A stretch of DNA of 64,000 bases from Linyphia triangularis (GCA_963978545.1 OZ021731.1:57027242-57091241), one strand, 5' to 3'. Positions 37,599 through 49,690 are shown, counted from the first letter of the stretch. Notes: generated from the letters alone by a model not told the origin. Numbers and translations are program-made.

Positions 37599-37799
37599 TT
37601 TACTATATATTGTATAACTAATCTTGATTCCGAACTTTTGAGGAAATTTGCAATACCATAATGGTAGCTAGAACTAATAATTGAAGCCAAAGTTTACCTT
37701 GTTTTAAATAAAAAAAATGTACGCATGAAGTACTGTTAAATAAAACCTACTAAATTTATTTATTTCATTATGGCAAACATTTTAATTCTTATGTCTGCA

Positions 37800-37831
<32 letters not shown>

Positions 37832-39071
37832 ACATGTATTTCAGATTGAAATAAATTGCAGATTACAAAATTATTCACTAATAATGAAACGAAGCAAACA
37901 TTTTGTATAAAAACTAATTTTGTCCGCTATAAATACTCTAGCCGTTAAAATTTCCGTTTCGAACGCGTAAGCAAGTCTTGGGGGGGGGGGGTGCATATTT
38001 CTGCGCAACCCCCTTTTTCTCAGTAAGTACAGGTGTACATAGAGCTCTTTGTGCATACCCATGTAGTCTCGCAGTTTGAGTCTATTGTACCTGGGTTTTC
38101 TTGGTACGCCTCCTTCGGTGGTAACGTCGGATTTCAGCTAAATCGCCATGTCGGATAAGGAATTTTGGCAAAGGGGAGAGAGGAAGGAGGGCAGACAAGT
38201 TTGCTGAGGAGGAAGGTTTACAATTGTACAAGTAGGACGGGCGTTTATGAGAAAATATAAGATTTGTGTAATACATAATATTATACTATTAACTTTTATG
38301 AGCATGGGCCATTAAGTACTAAAAAAAAATAATTGATTTTTGCTTAGTCCTAAATTTGATTTGAAGGTTTAAAATATACTTTTAATAAAGCAAGCGTTGC
38401 AAGAAGTATTTTTCATTGTACTTTCTAAATATAGGAAATTTAATTTGACTAAATTTTTTAACATTTTACTGTTGTTTACCACGGACTACAGAAACTAGTA
38501 AACATTGATCAAATCTTGAAAATTACAAAAAATTGAGACTTAAAACTTATAATTAACTTTAAAAATTAAAAAATCTTAATACTTGAATCAAAGAAAATCT
38601 TAACTTCATTCCAGTATATTTGAATTATTTTTCTAGACCTATAAAGGCGAAATCCCTGATTGACAAAACTCGCAATTAATTCCCATACTTCCCAATTCCA
38701 AACGAAGTTAGAGGCATGAAATTTGGCACAGATGTTCCATATAAGCTAATTAGGAGAAGTAAATACGTTTTTCCCCAACGTTTTCTGATTATTACGGTGA
38801 AATCATATGATATTGAATAAATGTACTGATAAAGGGTATTATCATAAATTGAAATCTTCTGAACCAATTTGAACCAGATTTTTTCCTCATAGGAATGCAG
38901 ATCAATTCGAATTGTCGGAAACACAGTTTCACCGTTTGATTAGTGTGTTTACATATGGGTGTTTATAACTGAATAAAAGAGGCCACATGTATAAATTTTG
39001 GTTTCTGTTCAAAGCATGTCTCTTTAAGAATGGTATACTTAATATATATTGAAAGCTATGTGTATGTCTTC
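37599..39071. other. Unassigned sequence with poly-T and poly-G tracts
   Basis: T tract 37800-37827 and G tract about 37980-37990. Short minus frames (37871-38062, 38082-38276, 38676-38924) have no motif. Confidence 0.4.
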
Positions 39072-39079
39072 TAGTATTT

Positions 39080-39818
39080 CTAGAGGTCGACGATATATCG
39101 TTACCACGATATTTTTATCGGATTTTTTTATAAAAATATCGATACAAGTCACCGATAAATCGATATTTTCAAAAATTTTTAGTTTTTTGATGATCGTTTT
39201 GTAATTCCATGTATTTTTTCGATTTTCTTTATTCCCTTTTCAAAAACTTCCAAACTAAAGTTTGGACTTTAGTTACAATTGCAGTTGAAATGGCACCCTA
39301 ACCAAAAAGAAAACATAATGCAATGAAAAGGTAAGCTCATTTATTAGTAGTCATTAACATAGAGCCGTATCTGTTGCCAACGTGAGCCTGGAATTTGCAT
39401 TTAATTTTAAATATTAAAAACATATCAATCAGCAAAATATGCGGTAAACTACTTTTCAAAACATCTTCTTCAAAAATAAATGTGAATTTAGGCATTGACA
39501 TCCAAATGTATTTTATTTATTCTGATTAATAATTTTATTTATTCTGATTAATAATTTTATTTATTCTGATTAATAATTTTATTTATCCTGATTGATAATA
39601 TAATTTATTGATAAAAACAATTTTTACAATTTATTTATTAAAACAATTTTGGCATGAATTCATGAAAAGTAGAAATTTGCCTCGAAAAACTTAGTTTCTG
39701 ACAAAATTGAGAATCAAATAAAAAAAAAAAATTTAAAAATCATGTATTGATACATTGATATTTTTTTCTATGCAGCGATATAGTATCTATATTTATTTTG
39801 ATCGATATTTCTGACCTC
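39080..39818. mobile_element. hAT-like non-autonomous element
   Basis: TAGTATTT is repeated at 39072-39079 and 39819-39826, an 8-bp target duplication as in hAT elements. The ends carry CTAGAGGTCGACGATAT on the left and ATCGATATTTCTGACCTC on the right, an imperfect inverted pair with several ATCGATA words near both ends. No transposase frame. A related internal segment (AAAATATGCGGTAAACTACT) recurs at 58460, so the family has another, partial copy in the window. Confidence 0.82.
39507..39598. repeat. 22-bp tandem repeat, four units
   Basis: Units on the pattern ATTTTATTTATTCTGATTAA (plus TA), three nearly identical and the fourth with two changes. They lie within the hAT-like element; the partial copy at 58540 has only about one and a half units, so the array expanded in this copy. 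Confidence 0.88.
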
Positions 39819-39826
39819 TAGTATTT

Positions 39827-41039
39827 ACCCATTACCTAATATAGAGCAATCGTCGTTCCAAGCAGTTTGTATTTCATAATTGTAGAATCGCACGGAATGC
39901 TTTGAGAAGTTCCCTCTTTCTCACACCATTCCTCAACGTTTATTTATAGTTCGTAGAGAAGTGTCAAAGAGTAAGTTATGATCTTCTTTTGTCCCATAAA
40001 TAATCTTCGTCGTCTGGCGTCTTTTCGTGCTTTTATTTAAGAGATTTTCTGAAGAATGTTACGAAAAGTACACGAAGACGATTTTGCAAAGGATTTCAAC
40101 CTGATGAGTTAATTTCAAGACATGATAATAGTTTTACCTACCGCAGTGAAAAGTGACTGTGAAAGGAATGAAATCTAGTACTGATTATTTTAAAGAAGGA
40201 GGAGTTATTCACTAGTTGTGTTCGAAGTGAGATGAAAAGATTACCTAGTACGGTACTGGAGTCTAGTGTAATCGAAAGATTATCTAGTACCTCGCTCAGC
40301 GATTGGTTTTTCTCATGGAGTAGGGAAATCATTAGTTTAGTGGCTTTTATCTCTTAACATTCCTTTCCTCTGAGCTAACACTGATTAGCATATATTCTTT
40401 CACAACACGGAGGCAACCAATTCATGCGCATTCCTTAGCCTCGTATTAACTATACAATTATAACAATCCAGTGTCGTCCATGCCAAAAACAAAACTTTTC
40501 GCCTAGTTGAGTTTAAAGTCAATTAATTGGAAGTTTAAGAATACGATCGTGATTTTTTAGACGATATTTTCAAACGCAACTGATAAAAGACAGTCGCCAT
40601 ATCAAAATTTGTTTTAAAATATCTGTTTATTCTTCTTTCTCTTTTCTCATATTACTTTTCTTTTTCTTCATAGACTCCTTTTTTTTTTCTTCTTTTTTTT
40701 TCTTTTTTTTTCTTTAAAACAAAAAGGAGAAGTTTTTCTTAAAAATATTCTTCAGGAAAACTTTCCCCTCTGAACTTTTTATTTTCTGTTCATACAGATG
40801 CGCTGTTTTAGTTCAGAATGGCTCTTGTTTTCCTCTCCCATCATAAAAATACATTGCGACTAAAGAAAAATAATACATATATATATATATGTTTTTTTCA
40901 TCTTTTTAGTTTGATGGCAGGAATGAAGCGGTGTTTATTTGATATTAAGAATATTTGACCCAGGTTGTGTGGCTATTAAGCAAAAGGCTATTGGTCACGT
41001 GATAAACTATGGTCGGAACAATTTGCCTTTTGCGAAAAT
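39827..41039. other. Unassigned sequence
   Basis: Pyrimidine-rich run at about 40625-40715 and a short (TA)n at 40877-40890. No gene or element recognised. Confidence 0.4.
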
Positions 41040-41156
41040 ACCGAGGCCGTGCGCGAAAAACCAAGTGTCTTGCTAGATGCTCAGTTTCACGAGAGTGTTA
41101 ATAGTTGTAGACTGAGCATCTAGCAAGACACTTGGTTTTTCGCGCACGGCCTCGGT
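41040..41156. repeat. Perfect 46-bp inverted repeat with 25-bp loop
   Basis: The left arm 41040-41085 (starts ACCGAGGCCGTGCGCG) and the right arm 41111-41156 (ends CGCGCACGGCCTCGGT) are exact reverse complements over 46 bases, around the loop 41086-41110. The arms are GC-richer than anything nearby. No TIR or target duplication extends beyond them. It could fold into a long hairpin RNA or a DNA cruciform; a tiny foldback element, an inverted micro-duplication or an assembly artefact are alternatives. Confidence 0.95.
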
Positions 41157-42929
41157 TAAAAGTATAGTGAGAAAGATTTTTGTAAGAATGCTCTGTTACC
41201 TTTTCTTTAGCAATGAGTCAGGAAATAAAAGAGGATTTAAGTAGCTCCAAACACGTGGTGTTATAAAATCATTACATGTATTACACACAATGAGATATAG
41301 AGATAAAAAGAAACCTAACCTGTTTTCATTTTGATAAAACAGGCAAATATAGCCAAGCGAGCTTAATCGGGAGGAAATTAATCTACGTCCACTTACTCTG
41401 GCCACAGCGAAAAAGAACCTGATTGGCGAGGCAAATCTCATTAAAACTCAATCCTAATTAAATAAGACACATTCAAAAATGATAAACCACGCGAGGCTGA
41501 CCTACACTCGAAAAAATAGCACAAAGGGAATTGTGCTGAGGATTATCAGGACCTGCCGAGTCTCCAGGTACTTTCAAGAGGACGCAGCATCAGAAATCAA
41601 GTTGTCGTTCCCGATCGCTGGTAAATGGTTATTGTTGTATTCATAATGGAATGGTTTGCTCATTGTGTCATTAGCAGTAATGACTGTTTATGGCTGCTGA
41701 CCTGGGCAAGACTTTGCCTGCCAAAAACACGCTCAAGGTCGCTATGATGTGGTCTTTTGTTTTTCAATATAGGGTTGCGTATTGTGATGCAGCATTGCGT
41801 GTCCAGCCTGCCAGAGGAGCTAGTGTGGTAAATGGTCACAAAATCGCAGTGCGTGACCCGGGGATTAATTAGAGGGTTTTCTAAAAAGAGTTTATTATTA
41901 TTATCCCAAGAAATATAATTGGGGATGCTCTTTTATTCGTACTCGGTGAGTTTTTTTTTTTTTTTTAATCGTATCAGCGGTGGTGATTGTCGTAGTAGGG
42001 ATGACTCATCGCTCGTCTTCTGTCATCCTTTTTCTCAAGAGCTCTTTAAATTCGTAGTATTATAGTATTATGCTAATATGACTGGTGTTTTCGGCTGCTA
42101 TTTTGAAGAGATTATGAGCAATCAAATTTTGTTCAAATGTGGTTAACCAAACCTGTAAGTCATGCAATCGAGCTGTCCGTAATCAGTACAAAATTGTAAA
42201 CAATATTTAATGATTCAAGTATTCTTTCAGAATAATTTAGGCAGGATTGGGTTCAACATATAAGGATTACTATAGACTACAATAAGACTATATGACTAAT
42301 TATAGACTAAGCCTGACAGACTGGCGGGGATTTGGAAGCAAAGAAAATCAATATCTCCTTGCATTGTCCATCAAAGAGCACAGGATGACGTGTGTTAAAA
42401 TGCAATTAAGAAGTTGACATGAGAAGCTTCACACAATACGTTAGTAGTCTCATTTTTATATGTACAAATAATTTGTCGAACCAGGAATTTGATATAGCAT
42501 GGCGCAGGCAGGCCATTGCCATTTACAATGAAACATCAAGTAAATCAAAACACTGATTTTGGCATGATTTGTATAAAAAGAAGTCCATGTGGACCATCCT
42601 GTATTAACATATTCAATAGTTTGTGTTGGTTTGGGATCGTTTTCTTAACGAAAGAGAAAGATAAGGTGAGCACTAATCAATATCTGTCACCAGAAACAAA
42701 AAGAATCGAAGAAACAATTTTATTTTGATGAAAACAGTTGTCGCCGAGATATTTATGTAATCTCGTAGAAATGAATAAACGTAGATGATAATAATAATAA
42801 AAAAATAAAAAAAAAAAAAAAATATCCCAGCAAAGGTTAAATGAAGCTGGATTGACGCTAAAAAGGGCAATAAAGATTAAAGAAAAAAAGAAAAAGCACA
42901 ATTTCATAGTTTGTCTTTTTTTATTCACA
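41157..42929. other. Unassigned; candidate regulatory block at 41400-41900
   Basis: 41400-41900 is GC-richer, non-repetitive and mostly frame-poor, with CCTAATTAAA, GTAATGAC and CATAATGG words, like a homeodomain-rich enhancer. The remainder is AT-rich with a T tract near 41949-41966 and an A tract near 42808-42822. Confidence 0.28.
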
Positions 42930-43084
42930 AATACTTTTTTTTAAAAAATCGAAACGTTTTACAACAAGGAAGAAAAACCCTCGCAAATTTCTGCACGTTG
43001 TAGTTTCAATAACATTTGACAAATGTTGTTGAGTGTTTTTTTTTTGTTTTTGTTTTTTTCCCCTCCCCAAGATCCATACAAAAA

Positions 43085-43235
43085 TTATCGCAAAAAGTAT
43101 CGCCAAACTGGTCATTTCTTCTAAATGAATGATGAAAATATAAAAAAGGTAAATGACACAAATTGACATCAGTATTATAATGTAATTGAAAGTTGTGCGA
43201 TGTTCCACACCCATAGTTTACATAGGATACATGAA
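43085..43235 (-). repeat. Dispersed repeat family R, copy d1 (5' part only)
   Basis: On the minus strand it runs TATGGGTGTGGAACATCGCA, CAACTTTCAATTACATTATA, then GACCAGTTTGGCGATACTTT with GCGATAATTTTTG. It lies directly downstream of copy d2 in the same orientation, so the two form a partial tandem pair. More degraded R-like sequence may extend down to about 42930. Confidence 0.72.
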
Positions 43236-43269
43236 AGTATTATCTTTAGACAAAATAAAATTCAATATT

Positions 43270-43895
43270 TTTTTTGCATTTTCCCACGTTTTGGAACAAC
43301 CTGACTTCAAAAAGTGGTCTAGAAAAAAATGCCTGTCTGTGTGTGCGTGGTCAGCATAATTCTCAAATGAATTGACCGAGGTGTATCATCTCGAATGAAT
43401 ACAAATCTAGTGTATGGTTTGGGATCTATGATTAAGGTTTAGGTTGAAAACTGCGCATGTGCATAAGGTAGCTGCCATTAATAAAATCATGTTTTCAGTA
43501 ATTGCTAAAAAACGGCTTTAACGGTTTTGATCGAAATTGCTGTTATAAATTCTTAAGGTGTTCCATACATACCCACCTCCGAAATTTCCGTAAGAATACT
43601 ATAAATATCTCTACTCTTGAGCATCGCTCATCAACGACCGTTTTCTTCTCTCCTCTGTTTCACTTACAAGAAAGGATAATGTAAGAATTATCGAAAAGTA
43701 TATCGCCAAATTCACTATTTTAGAGGTGATTTTTTTTCCATGTAAGAATTATCACCAAAAATATCGCCTAACTGGCCATTTCTTCAAGGGAATGAGAATA
43801 TGAAAATTGTAATAACAGTATTCCACGTTAAATTTAAACGTAGTGACCAGTATTATAGGGTAATTGAAAGTTATGCACCCCTAGTTTATGATGAG
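43270..43895 (-). repeat. Dispersed repeat family R, copy d2 (near complete)
   Basis: The cleanest full-length copy, about 620 bp. Minus strand from about 43893: CTAGGGGTGCATAACTTTCA, AATACTGGTCACTACG, AAATGGCCAGTTAGGCGATA, TTCTTACATTATCCTTTCTT, AGTGAAACAGAGGAGAGAAG, GGCAGCTACCTTATGCAC, GAGAATTATGCTGACCACGC, TTTTTTCTAGACCACTTTTT, and an end AAAATGCAAAAAAAAT. No ORF. Confidence 0.82.
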
Positions 43896-46015
43896 TTGTA
43901 TACGTTGCATAACCGACTGCCATTAATTCAATTATAAACTTCTATTATATTAAAAAGGGGAGGTTTCTACGAATATTACTATATTTTAATAAAAATATAT
44001 TTGTATTTAAATTACTTATAACTGTTGAAAATTTCCCCTTTAGAAAGATATTACCCGAATTGCGAATATTTTAAGCATTTCGTCAATCTTTTAAAAAATA
44101 TTTTATCTTCTATCTTCAAAACTGAGTTTCTGAAAATGATCTGGTAACTTTTTGATTAAAAATTAAAACTATACTATGTAAAATTTGAGTTATACTAACA
44201 ATATTGTTAGAAGTCAGCAATCAGAGCCATTAAATATTTTCAAAATTTTATGAAAATACAAAATTAGTATTAAATATAGTTTTTGAAATATTTTTTATTG
44301 TGAAAACAAAAAAATATTCAGATAATTTCCCGTACATTTTTAAAGTACTCAATTTAATTATTTTAGGACTTTAACATTTTTAAGATACGATCCAAATAAC
44401 AGCGAAATGAAACTTACCTCATATGTTTATTTTTTTTAATAGAGAGATAAATTTCTGTGTATACAAATTAATAGTTTAATTTACATATTCTCTGATGATT
44501 GTTTTAAAATTCTGTATTGATGAAGATAGAACTTACAAATACATCCCTTGTAATTTTCAAACTATAAAATATTATTGACTCAGAATCTTAATTTAATATT
44601 TAACTCTTTATAATGTTTAATGACTTATTAAGTTCGCACTTTTACCCAGCCTACCTTGCTCACCTCCGTCAATAAATTTATAACTACAAATTCTTATTAT
44701 GATAAAGCAAGAATTTATATTCGACACAATTTAATTGTTACCTTTTTGCAACACGATCCTTGTTTTTATTTAATGCTAGAGTTAATGTTCGTGGATAATT
44801 ATAAATATATATAGACATTGTCAAAATTTTAAAACTTTTCTTTGGAATATTTTCTTCAATCTTTTTCTCGTGATCAAATCTTATCCAAACGTAATTTCGG
44901 CCAAAATATTGCTTCAGAAGGTTTGTATTTTCCATTAAAATCTTTGCCACACTTGTTGGAAGAAGTTAAAAAAATAATGATTTTTTTTCAAGTTTTAAAT
45001 TTAATATTGTTTTACAGACTTCGTTACCAATCAACGCATCCTTATAAAATTTGACTTAGAACACTTATAGGGGTCCTAATGGAGGTGAACTCAAGAGGTG
45101 TTTGGAATTAATTGTTTTGTTTTTTGTCATTGAATTAACATAAGAATGACAAGAATAACTTTGATAAGAATGACATCATCATCAGGTGTTCTGCACTACA
45201 GTTTCCTCACTAAAGATTTTGGAATAAACTGTTGCTAAATATTATTTCCAAATTAAACGAATAATAATTGAAAAAATAGAACTTTAAATTAGAACGACAT
45301 CATCGTCAGACGATTTGACCAAAAAGCTTTTTCGGAAATATTTAAACACGAACAAGTGAAATGTCTGATCACACCGTCAAGCAATATTCTGATTGGCTAG
45401 TTCAATTTAAAAATTTGAATGAATTATTCAACGTTTTATTGTGATGGATTACGTTCTGTTTGTGACTTCAAGCATTTCGATGAAGAAGTCTGTTGAATAT
45501 GCACGTTTTACGAATCGGAAAAGGTATTGTTTGATAATCATACAATATTTAAAACGTTTTTCTAATATATTATTTGCAATTGATACAAAAATATTTTAAC
45601 ACTTTAAACAAGTTGCTTTACTTTATTTGCATTTTTTGAAAGTTTAGAATTCTAGAAAAGAGTTTTAGAATCAAACCGAGGCATCGCTCAACTAAACAAT
45701 TTCTGCAAGTTTTTAATTTAGCTACAGTATTGTTATAAATTAATGAAGTTGTTTGAAATTGATCATTTGAGCAATTTTGAAACCTTATCAACCAATTCTG
45801 TAAATATTTCTTATAAGTTAGGAAACATAATATTGATGATAACAACTGCGAAACATATTTCAAAAAGCGATTATATATATATATATAAAACCGTAGTACT
45901 CTTAATTTATGCATTTATTTACTCACAAACTTATATCGCAATACATGTATAAAGATTTATGAGTTATTATTAATTAGTTTAAAGAACAGGAGGTACGCCG
46001 CACCAGCTCTCAAAA
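43896..46015. other. Unassigned AT-rich sequence
   Basis: Short frames (44738-44950, 45618-45914 minus; 44842-45054, 45743-45952 plus) have no motif. Short (TA)n at 45872-45887. No element boundaries found. Confidence 0.4.
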
Positions 46016-46109
46016 AATACCGGTACGTCGTACCGGAGCGTACCAGCCACACTATACCCCTACGGTCAGTCAAAAAATGGGCCGGTCTGCTATAGAAGTC
46101 CCTTTTGTT

Positions 46110-46141
<32 letters not shown>

Positions 46142-46229
46142 CCAAATTCAAAATAAGTAGTAGGGTTTTTTAAAAGTCAATGCAAATCGCAATCACTTCA
46201 TCAGAACTACAGCAATTCAGTTATTAAAA

Positions 46230-46439
46230 TACATTTTTAAATAAAACTATTTAATTATTGAAATTATATGTAAATATTTTAATAATAAAATATAATTATT
46301 AAAACTATTTAATTATTGAAATTATATGTAAATATTTTAATAATAAAATATTATTATTAAAACTATTTAATTTTTGAAATAATTATATGTAAGTATTTAA
46401 TTATTGAAATTATTATAATTAAGTATTTAGATAATAAAA
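46230..46439. repeat. AT-rich tandem repeat, about 62-65-bp units
   Basis: Three degenerate units built on AACTATTTAATTATTGAAAT, TATATGTAAATATTTTAAT and AATAAAATAT. The same sequence resumes at 48096-48120, between H1 and H2, showing H1 inserted into the array. Confidence 0.8.
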
Positions 46440-48095
46440 TCTCTCTATATATAAGGCAAAGCCCTCACTCACTCACTCACTCATTCACTGACTCACTCAT
46501 CACTAATTCTCCCACTTCCCACATAGTCACAACTCTGAAAATCGGCACAAATATCAACAATGGTAAAAATAGAAAAAGTAAACTATTCCGATCTCGATTA
46601 ACCCACTTTAAGGGGTCGAAAAGGGGTTAAACGTTCCAAACGGGGGACATTCGAAAATAATACTTTCCACATAGTCACAACTCTGAAAATCGGCACAAAT
46701 ATCAACAATGGTAAAAATAGAAAAAGTAAACTATTCCGATCTCGATTAACCCACTTTAAGGGGTCGAAAAGGGGTTAAACGTTCCAAACGGGGGACATTC
46801 GAAAATAATACTTTCCACATAGTCACAACTTTAAAAATTGGTACAAATATTAACAATAGTAAACATAGAAAAAGTAAGCTATTCCGATCTCGATTAACCC
46901 ACTTTAAGGGCTCGAAAAGGGGTTAAACGTTCCAAACGAGGAATATTCGAATGTCCTACTTCTCATTTCGTCACAACTCTAAAAATTGGTGAGAATATCA
47001 ATAAAGACAAACGAAGAAAAAGTAAGTTATTCCGATCTCGATTAACCCACTTTAAGGGGTGGAACAGGGGTTAAACGTTCCAAACGAGGGATATTCGAAT
47101 GTCCTACTTCCCCTTTCGTCACAACTCTGAAATCTGGTGCAAGAATCAACAAAAACAAACGTATAAAAAGTAAGCTATTCCGATCTCTATTTACCCACTC
47201 TAATAAGAGGTCAAAAAGGGATTAAACGTTCCAAACGAGGGATATTCGAATGTACCACTTCCCATATGGTCACAACTCTAAAAATTGGTACAAATGTCAA
47301 CAATGGTAAACATAGAAAAAGTAAGCTATTCCGATCTCGATTAACCCACTTTAAGAGGTCAAAAAGGGGTTAAACGTTCCAAACGAGCGATATATTCGAA
47401 TGTCCTACTTCTCATATTTTCACAATTCTGAAAACTGGTGTGAATATCAATAAAGACAAACGCAGAAAAAGTAAACTATTCCGATCTCGGGTGGATCAAG
47501 GGGTGGAAAAGGGGTTAAACGTTCCAAACGAGGAATATTCGAATGTACCACTTCCCATATGGTTACAACTCGGAAATTTGGTACAAATGTCAAAAAAGAT
47601 TAAACATAGAAAAAGTAAGCTATTCTGTTCTCGATTAACCAACTTTAAGGGGTCGAAAAGGGGTTAAATGTTCCAAACGAGGGATATCCGAATGTTCCTC
47701 TTCCAATGTAGTCATTTTTCTGATATTTTTTTGCAAATGTTGAAAAAATAAGTCATTCCAATATCGATTAACGAATTTTTAAGGGATGAAAAGACGACGC
47801 AACATTGAAACTATACGAGAATTAACTTAATGTCTAATTAACTTAATTCCAATACAGCTACTACTTTGAAATTTAGAACTAAGAGCAAACATAAACACAA
47901 TAAACTATTCCAGTTTACTATTCACAATTATAAATTTCGTTTAAAATGTCAACAAAGGAAAGTTCCTATTTTGATAAATCAATTTGTCGGGATTGAAATG
48001 GGAGCAAACGTCAGAAGTGTAGAATACATGAATGTCTTTTGATCGCTAAAATGCTAATGGTAAAATTTCGTAGCGCAGCACGGGTATTCAGCTAG
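46440..48095 (+). mobile_element. Non-autonomous Helitron with internal 148-bp minisatellite (H1)
   Basis: Starts TCTCTCTATATATAAGGC after A (46439) and ends GTATTCAGCTAG before T (48096): TC..CTAG ends with A|T insertion. The 3' end block CGTAGCGCAGCACGGGTATT can form a small stem and matches H2 and H3. Most of the body is a tandem array (46521 to about 47700). There is no Rep/helicase frame; the 75-codon frame at 47440-47667 just covers the repeats. Confidence 0.92.
46521..47700. repeat. 148-bp tandem repeat, about eight units, inside Helitron H1
   Basis: Units start near 46521, 46669, 46817, 46964, 47112, 47261, 47408 and 47560. Each holds TAGTCACAACTCTGAAAAT, CTATTCCGATCTCGATTAAC, CCACTTTAAGGGGTC and GGGGTTAAACGTTCCAAACG. 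By eye the first two units are identical over all 148 bp while later units diverge, so the array is still growing at its 5' side or was recently converted. Confidence 0.93.
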
Positions 48096-48120
48096 TATTA
48101 TTATTAAAACTATTTAATTA

Positions 48121-49524
48121 CTAGCTAAATACCCGTGCTTCGCTACGAAATTTTAACGTGCAATATTTTAGCTAGCTGTGAAGCCTCGCGTTGCGGAAAT
48201 CTGTCATGTGTAGGACCCAGTCTTTGGCGCTTCGTTCGCAGGAAGGTTCATCGCTACCCAAAATCGAGCTCGCTTCGTTCGCTGAAAAGTTCATTGACAC
48301 ATAAACACAGGCTTATTTCACTCGTTAAAAGGTTCATTGCTATGCAAGTATAGGCTCGCTTCTCTCGCTGAAAGGTTCATTGCTACGTAAGCATAAGCTC
48401 GCTTCACTCACTAAAATGTAATTGCTACGTAAAGCCTTAATATTAGAAGCCTCTCCCTTGTCAAGAAAATAAATTACCCTTTAATACAATAACTCAGCAC
48501 CCCTTTAAGATTATTTTAACACGTGTTAGTGGAGAGCAAAATTAGAAGGCCAAAACGGCCTATGTTGAAACTTTCAGAGCTCTAGGCCAATTAGAAGTCG
48601 CTTTTTGTGAAAATATTAATAAAAAAATAAATTAAAAAATAAATTAAAATTGTAACATTCTTTTTGTCAAAAGTCCAATTAGATGGCCAAAATTTCTTGT
48701 GAAATCTCAGAAATGTAGCCCAATTACAAATCATTTTGTAAAATATTTGTTAACTAATCAAAATTTTTTTTTAAAAAAATGTTAAATTCTGTTTTTCAAA
48801 AATCCAATTAGAAGGCCACAACTATTTATGTCGAAAAAAGCTATTTATGTTCAAAGCTGTAGCCCTATTTGAAATCGTTTTGTAATATATATATATTAAT
48901 TAATTAAAAAAATTAATTAATAACGAAGTGAACAAAAATTTTAAATTCTGTTTTTCTGAAGTCCAATTAGAAGGTCAAAACTACTTACGTTGGAAATTTT
49001 AGAGCTATAGCCCAATTAGATATCGTTTTGTAAAATATTAATTAATTAATTAAAAAAATTAATTAAAAAGAAACTAAATGAAAATTTAAAATTCTGTTTT
49101 TCAAAAGTCCAATTAGAAGGTCAAAACTACTTATGTTGAAAATTTCAGAGCTGTAGCCCTATTAGTAGTCGTTTTGTAAAATGTTTATTAATTAATTAAA
49201 AAAATTAATTAAAAAAGAACAAAATAAAAATTTAAAATTCTGTTTTTTAAAAGTTCAATTAAAAGGGCAAAACTACTTATGTTGAAAATTTCAAAGCTGT
49301 AGCCCTTTTAGATATCGTTTTGTAACATATTTATTAATTAATTAAAAAAATTAATTAAAAAAGAACTAATTACAATTTTTACATTCTGTTTGTGTTGCTT
49401 AAAATTAGAACGCCAAAACTACTTATGCTGAAAATTTCAGAACTCTACTCCAATTTTAAGTAGGTTTCTATAGATCCACAGAGCCACAGACAGACAGACA
49501 CACAGCTTGTTTTATTATTATAGA
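48121..49524 (-). mobile_element. Non-autonomous Helitron (H2), opposite orientation
   Basis: On the minus strand it starts TCTATAATAATAAAACAAGC (from 49524) and ends CGGGTATTTAGCTAG at 48121, with A and T as flanking bases: TC..CTAG, A|T. Behind the 5' end is a GTGTGTCTGTCTGTCTGTGG block. The middle holds about seven units of 120-155 bp, each with TCTAATTGGACTT-like, TTTTGACC, AACATAAGTAG and TTAATTAATTAA words. The 3' part has the AGCAATGAACCTTTC repeats shared with H3. No helicase frame. Confidence 0.92.
48544..49440. repeat. Tandem units of 120-155 bp inside Helitron H2
   Basis: About seven units near 48544, 48686, 48806, 48962, 49110, 49255 and 49405, centred on CCAATTAGAAGGTCAAAACT and GAAAATTTCAGAGCTGTAGC, spaced by TTAATTAATTAAA runs of varying length. 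Three to four further units are in H3 (35490-35880). Confidence 0.88.
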
Positions 49525-49690
49525 TTAAAATCAATTATTTAATTTCGATATATGTTATTATTAACAATAATTATTAAAATTTGATTACTATTTTTTTGAA
49601 AACTATGGCCACCATAAATCTAAAATCACTGGGCCGATTTTATGTCCCAGTATGCCCCTGGAACTGATTATGGTTGATATTGAACTACAT

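Larger units (their letters stand above)
46016..49690. mobile_element. AT-rich host repeat carrying two Helitrons (tentative)
   Basis: The left edge has GGAGCGTACCAGCCAC (about 46036) and the right edge TGTCCCAGTATGCCCCTGG (about 49640-49660), loosely inverted, with the same block order as 35187-36476. Between them, AT-rich units surround Helitrons H1 and H2, which are separated by only 25 bp of the same host repeat. Boundary and superfamily are uncertain. Confidence 0.35.

Noticed and set aside
46521..49440. CRISPR-like array of regular repeats
   Set aside because: Units of 120-155 bp abut without spacers and lie between Helitron ends in eukaryotic DNA.
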